Shown here one piece after another: positions 7,629 to 9,436 of a stretch of 9,436 nucleotides of DNA. The position numbers were made by a program, and so were the translations under genes. The first letter of the stretch is position 1. Each line of letters opens with the position of its first letter. This DNA comes from Acholeplasmatales bacterium (GTDB lineage: Bacteria; Bacillota_I; Bacilli_A; Acholeplasmatales; Anaeroplasmataceae), in assembly GCA_024696565.1 (NCBI GenBank), contig JAILGR010000234.1:1-9436 (forward strand), read 5' to 3'. Below the pieces are notes generated by a model that made no database searches, was not told the origin of the DNA, and saw only the letters and a list, made by a program, of their open reading frames with translations.

Positions 7629-7657
7629 TTGAATTACAGGATTATAAATGATAAAAT
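7629..7657 (+). promoter_or_regulatory. Predicted promoter of tRNA-Leu
   Basis: The -35 box is TTGAAT at 7629-7634 and the -10 box is TAAAAT at 7652-7657, with a 17-base spacer and an extended TGA before the -10. Transcription would start near 7664, only about 6 bases before the mature tRNA. Its spacer and -10 lie inside an inverted repeat listed separately. Confidence 0.6.
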
Positions 7658-7665
7658 AATCCTGT
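7636..7665. repeat. 10-base-pair inverted repeat overlapping the tRNA promoter
   Basis: ACAGGATTAT at 7636-7645 and ATAATCCTGT at 7656-7665 are perfect complements with a 10-base loop. In an argS read-through RNA this forms a hairpin 14 bases after the argS stop. No U tract follows on either strand, so it is not a standard terminator. It could protect the argS mRNA 3' end, or bind a regulator over the -10 box. Confidence 0.55.
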
Positions 7666-7669
7666 TAAT

Positions 7670-7755
7670 GCCCAGATGGCGTAATGGTAGCCGCGGTGGA
7701 CTCAAAATCCACTGGTAGTGATACCGTGTGGGTTCGAATCCCATTCTGGGCACCA
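7670..7755 (+). tRNA. tRNA-Leu (anticodon CAA), with encoded CCA
   Basis: The acceptor stem is GCCCAGA 7670-7676 with TCTGGGC 7745-7751, discriminator A at 7752 and CCA at 7753-7755. The D stem is GCG/CGC. The anticodon stem is 7696-7700 with 7708-7712, and the loop CTCAAAA holds the anticodon CAA at 7703-7705, reading UUG. A long variable arm (GGTA-GTGA-TACC at 7714-7725) marks it as a class II tRNA. The T arm is GTGGG-TTCGAAT-CCCAT at 7728-7744 with one G-U pair. The A discriminator and the long arm both fit leucine. It is a single tRNA with its own promoter and terminator. Confidence 0.97.
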
Positions 7756-7767
7756 TTTAAGAACAAC

Positions 7768-7798
7768 AGGATTGATACTAATGTATCAGTCCTTTTTT
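7768..7798 (+). terminator. Intrinsic terminator after tRNA-Leu
   Basis: 7768-7778 pairs with 7783-7793 in an 11-base-pair stem with one G-U pair and a TAAT loop. Six T at 7793-7798, CT, then more T follow. It begins 12 bases after the encoded CCA, so the tRNA trailer is short. Confidence 0.88.
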
Positions 7799-7818
7799 CT
7801 TTTTTATTTACTAGGAAA

Positions 7819-7848
7819 TTGTATATTTTTTTAACTTTTTAATAAAAT
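7819..7848 (+). promoter_or_regulatory. Weak candidate promoter upstream of the tnpB relic
   Basis: TTGTAT at 7819-7824 and TAAAAT at 7843-7848 are separated by 18 bases. It would drive the hairpin and tnpB stub. Matches of this quality arise easily in A/T-rich sequence, so this is tentative. Confidence 0.3.
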
Positions 7849-7880
7849 AGACACGAATAATATCAAAATGGGCTGTATTC

Positions 7881-7899
7881 TTACCTCAAAAGGAGGTAA
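7881..7899 (+). promoter_or_regulatory. Hairpin covering the ribosome binding site of the tnpB relic
   Basis: TTACCTC at 7881-7887 and GAGGTAA at 7893-7899 form a perfect 7-base-pair stem with an AAAAG loop. The right arm and loop contain the ribosome binding site AAAGGAGGT at 7889-7897, 3 bases before the ATG at 7901. Folded RNA would hide the site. IS200 is known to hide its transposase ribosome binding site in a similar way; applying that to this element is inference. Confidence 0.6.
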
Positions 7900-7900
7900 A

Positions 7901-8026
7901 ATGCATGTATAAACAATTTCTTATCATTATAAATGCAATAAAAATGAATTAAAGATATTAAGATTTCTATGTCATATATCTAAAAATGTATGTAATGTAG
8001 CTTTATATGAATTAAGACAATCATAA
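7901..8026 (+). pseudogene. 5' remnant of an IS200/IS605-family tnpB (OrfB)
   Basis: TnpB proteins are RNA-guided nucleases encoded by IS200/IS605-type elements. Here one frame of 41 codons runs from an ATG with an excellent ribosome binding site to a TAA at 8024-8026. Codon 4 is already a stop (TAA at 7910-7912). Codons 5-41 read TISYHYKCNKNELKILRF, then LCHISKNVCNVALYELRQS. The part L-CHISKN-YN-ALYELRQ is, from memory, the standard opening of TnpB/OrfB proteins. The rest of the gene, including the RuvC-like nuclease domain, is absent, so the remnant cannot be active. No tnpA and no guide-RNA end is visible. It was broken by at least a nonsense change and a large deletion, which leaves the lipoprotein promoter region directly downstream. 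Confidence 0.8.
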
Positions 8027-8053
8027 ATTGTTTACATAAAAAATATAATGGGC

Positions 8054-8082
8054 TTTTAATATTTGGAGTTTGAGTGTATAAT
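8054..8082 (+). promoter_or_regulatory. Candidate promoter of the repeat lipoprotein gene
   Basis: A perfect -10 box TATAAT lies at 8077-8082, with a poor -35 (TTTTAA at 8054-8059) 17 bases upstream. Transcription would start near 8089, about 30 bases before the ATG. A second TATAAT at 8044-8049 has no -35 at a suitable distance. Confidence 0.4.
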
Positions 8083-8119
8083 AAAGGTGTTATTTTCGAA
8101 GTAAAGGGAGAAAGGTTAA

Positions 8120-9361
8120 ATGAAAAAGAAGAAATTATTAACTGTATTAATGGCATCTTTGTTTGCAACAAGTATGTTAACATCTTGTGGTGATAATGCT
8201 GATGCTAACACAAATGACAATATTCAACAAAAAGAAATTGAAAATGATTCTGAAAAAGAATTATTACAAAAAGTATATAACGAATTTAAAAAAGAGTTTT
8301 CAAATTTATCCTTTGATGATTTTTCAAAAAATGTAACTAAAGAATTGAAAGATTATGGTACGGTATTTGATTATGAAACTTTACATATCGTTATAGATAA
8401 AAATGGTGCATTTTCATTAAAAGTTGTTACACTAAACGATGAAAATGGTAATAAGAAAGGTGAAGTAAGTTATGACTATATCAATGGTTCTTGGTTGAAA
8501 ATAGAGGAAACTAGAACTATTAATGGTCATGATTACCCTATTTTTTACTTACATACTTTTGAAAATGGAACATTTGATTTTAAAGCTGATTATGAATATG
8601 ATGATAATTGTAATTTAGCAACTTATACAGAATGGACATATATCAGTGGAGAATGGGTTTGTTCTTACAAATCTGAATTCACATATGATAGTGATGGTCA
8701 TAAAACATATGAAGTGTATTCACAATATATTAATGATGCTTGGGTAAAGACAAGAGAATCCAGATTTATTAATAATAATCAATATAATACTCTTCAGATA
8801 AGTTTAAATTCAGATGGTTCATTTTATACAAAAAATGAAAACACATATGATGATAATGGGAATCAATTAAGCAATGTATATTCACAATATATTAATGGCG
8901 CTTGGGTTTACATTTCAAGAAGTGAAAATACATATGATGAAAATAGTAATAAATTAAGCTTCATTTATTCAAAATATGAAAATGATGCTTGGACTTATGT
9001 TAGTAAAGCTGAATTAACATATGATTCTAATAATAATCCATTAACTTCTACATCAAGTAAATATGAAAATGATGTTTGGGTGTATGAAACTAAAAATGAG
9101 TTTACATATAATGATAAATATAATAATATAGCATTTTCTTATCAAATATTTAGTTTTACTGATGGCGCTTGGGTTTGTACTGGCAAATACGAAAATACAA
9201 ATGATGAAACTCCAAATCAATCTACATACGTCGGAAGTGTATATGAAGAAGGCGCTTGGGTTTATAAGATTAAAGATGTATATAAATTTGATGAAAATGT
9301 TAAATTAGAAGGAGTTCAAAGATATAATTACGTAGATGGAGAATGGGTTTTAGCACAATAG
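8120..9361 (+). CDS. Predicted lipoprotein with tandem 29-residue tryptophan repeats
   Basis: I do not recognise a named family or function. The 413-residue protein begins with KKKK, a hydrophobic segment 6-19 and a lipobox LTSC at 20-23. Cys23 should be lipidated and the protein held on the outer face of the membrane. Residues 24-80 are polar linker and probable helix. From 125 to the end it consists of repeats with a core like Y-INGAWVY, about ten residues, then TYDxNxN. The repeat Trp lie at 125, 179, 208, 262, 291, 320, 351, 380 and 409, mostly 29 apart. Such repeats probably form beta hairpins, as in surface binding proteins. A ligand cannot be named. GGGAG at 8106-8110 and AAAGG at 8111-8115 serve the ATG. 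The gene is monocistronic, between a transposon relic and a terminator. Confidence 0.85.
   Translation: MKKKKLLTVLMASLFATSMLTSCGDNADANTNDNIQQKEIENDSEKELLQKVYNEFKKEFSNLSFDDFSKNVTKELKDYGTVFDYETLHIVIDKNGAFSLKVVTLNDENGNKKGEVSYDYINGSWLKIEETRTINGHDYPIFYLHTFENGTFDFKADYEYDDNCNLATYTEWTYISGEWVCSYKSEFTYDSDGHKTYEVYSQYINDAWVKTRESRFINNNQYNTLQISLNSDGSFYTKNENTYDDNGNQLSNVYSQYINGAWVYISRSENTYDENSNKLSFIYSKYENDAWTYVSKAELTYDSNNNPLTSTSSKYENDVWVYETKNEFTYNDKYNNIAFSYQIFSFTDGAWVCTGKYENTNDETPNQSTYVGSVYEEGAWVYKIKDVYKFDENVKLEGVQRYNYVDGEWVLAQ
8492..9346 (+). repeat. Coding tandem repeats, 87-base period, with a nested 249-base repeat
   Basis: The region codes residues 125-409 of the lipoprotein. Trp-to-Trp spacing is 54, 29, 54, 29, 29, 31, 29 and 29 residues. 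The first four spacings make an 83-residue block that occurs twice without gaps, at 8492-8740 and 8741-8989. In each block a 54-residue unit lacking the middle Trp is followed by a 29-residue unit. The two 54-residue units align end to end with about 18 identical positions. The 13-base word GGCGCTTGGGTTT recurs exactly at 8897, 9164 and 9251. Confidence 0.85.
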
Positions 9362-9387
9362 TAATAAGCTTGATATTTTTGTAGAGT

Positions 9388-9425
9388 AAAGGTTTTGATA
9401 CATAGTTATCAAGGCTTTTATTTTT
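9388..9425 (+). terminator. Intrinsic terminator of the lipoprotein gene
   Basis: 9388-9400 pairs with 9407-9419 in a 13-base-pair stem with three G-U pairs and a CATAGT loop. A T-rich tail runs from 9416 to 9425. It lies 26 bases after the TAG stop at 9359-9361. Confidence 0.75.
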
Positions 9426-9436
9426 ATATATTCTTT

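Larger units (their letters stand above)
7799..8119 (+). other. Accessory gap with a transposon relic; no intact gene
   Basis: This stretch of about 320 bases between the tRNA terminator and the lipoprotein gene has no intact gene. From left to right it holds an A/T-rich part with a possible promoter (7819-7848), a hairpin over a ribosome binding site (7881-7899), a tnpB stub (7901-8026) and the upstream region of the lipoprotein gene. The 8-base word AATGGGCT occurs on both sides of the stub, at 7867-7874 and 8047-8054. I find no convincing transposon right end. Confidence 0.6.

Noticed and set aside
7980..8183. Minus-strand open frame of 67 codons across the lipoprotein 5' end
   Set aside because: It overlaps the lipoprotein start, promoter region and tnpB relic antisense, and its composition is that of reversed A/T-rich sequence.
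8492..9346. RHS/YD repeats in the lipoprotein because of the TYDxNGN words
   Set aside because: The period is 29 residues and is built around an A-W-V core, unlike the shorter YD repeat. The protein also lacks the RHS shell and core motifs.
8492..9346. CRISPR array suggested by regular repetition
   Set aside because: The repeats are coding, in frame, diverged, and have an 87-base period without constant repeats and unique spacers.

Overview
The window is AT-rich throughout and comes from a Bacillota chromosome. It has strong AGGAGG-type ribosome binding sites, TTGNNN-17-TATAAT promoters and U-tailed hairpin terminators. cshB stops at TGA at its family's normal length, so the standard genetic code fits and a Mycoplasma-type code does not. 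The gene content suits a gut-associated member of the Erysipelotrichia or a neighbouring Bacilli lineage. That placement is an inference from style, not from a marker comparison.

Layout. 1-2268 (+): a two-gene operon of a CshB-type DEAD-box RNA helicase and a DegV-family fatty-acid-binding protein, with a 4-base ATGA overlap. 2269-2293: a hairpin terminator shared with the convergent unit. 2292-4979 (-): a glycogen synthesis operon, glgA then glgC. It makes ADP-glucose and polymerises it, with its own promoter at 5022-5050. 5034-5239: a divergent promoter region with an inverted repeat and repeated CGAAAA words. 5240-5869 (+): a membrane-anchored protein with thioredoxin-like features and no cysteine, ended by a hairpin. 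5918-7621 (+): arginyl-tRNA synthetase. 7670-7755 (+): tRNA-Leu(CAA) with its own promoter and terminator. 7799-8119: an accessory gap holding the 5' stub of an IS200/IS605-type tnpB, with an intact ribosome binding site that can fold into a hairpin. 8120-9361 (+): a predicted lipoprotein made largely of 29-residue tryptophan repeats, with a larger 83-residue repeat inside, followed by a terminator.

Most of the window is ordinary housekeeping: RNA metabolism, lipid handling, glycogen storage and translation. The unusual part is the right-hand 1.7 kb, with the transposon relic and the repeat lipoprotein, plus the cysteine-free thioredoxin-like protein. I found no CRISPR array, toxin-antitoxin pair, phage genes or complete insertion sequence, and nothing I can defend as a complete new system.
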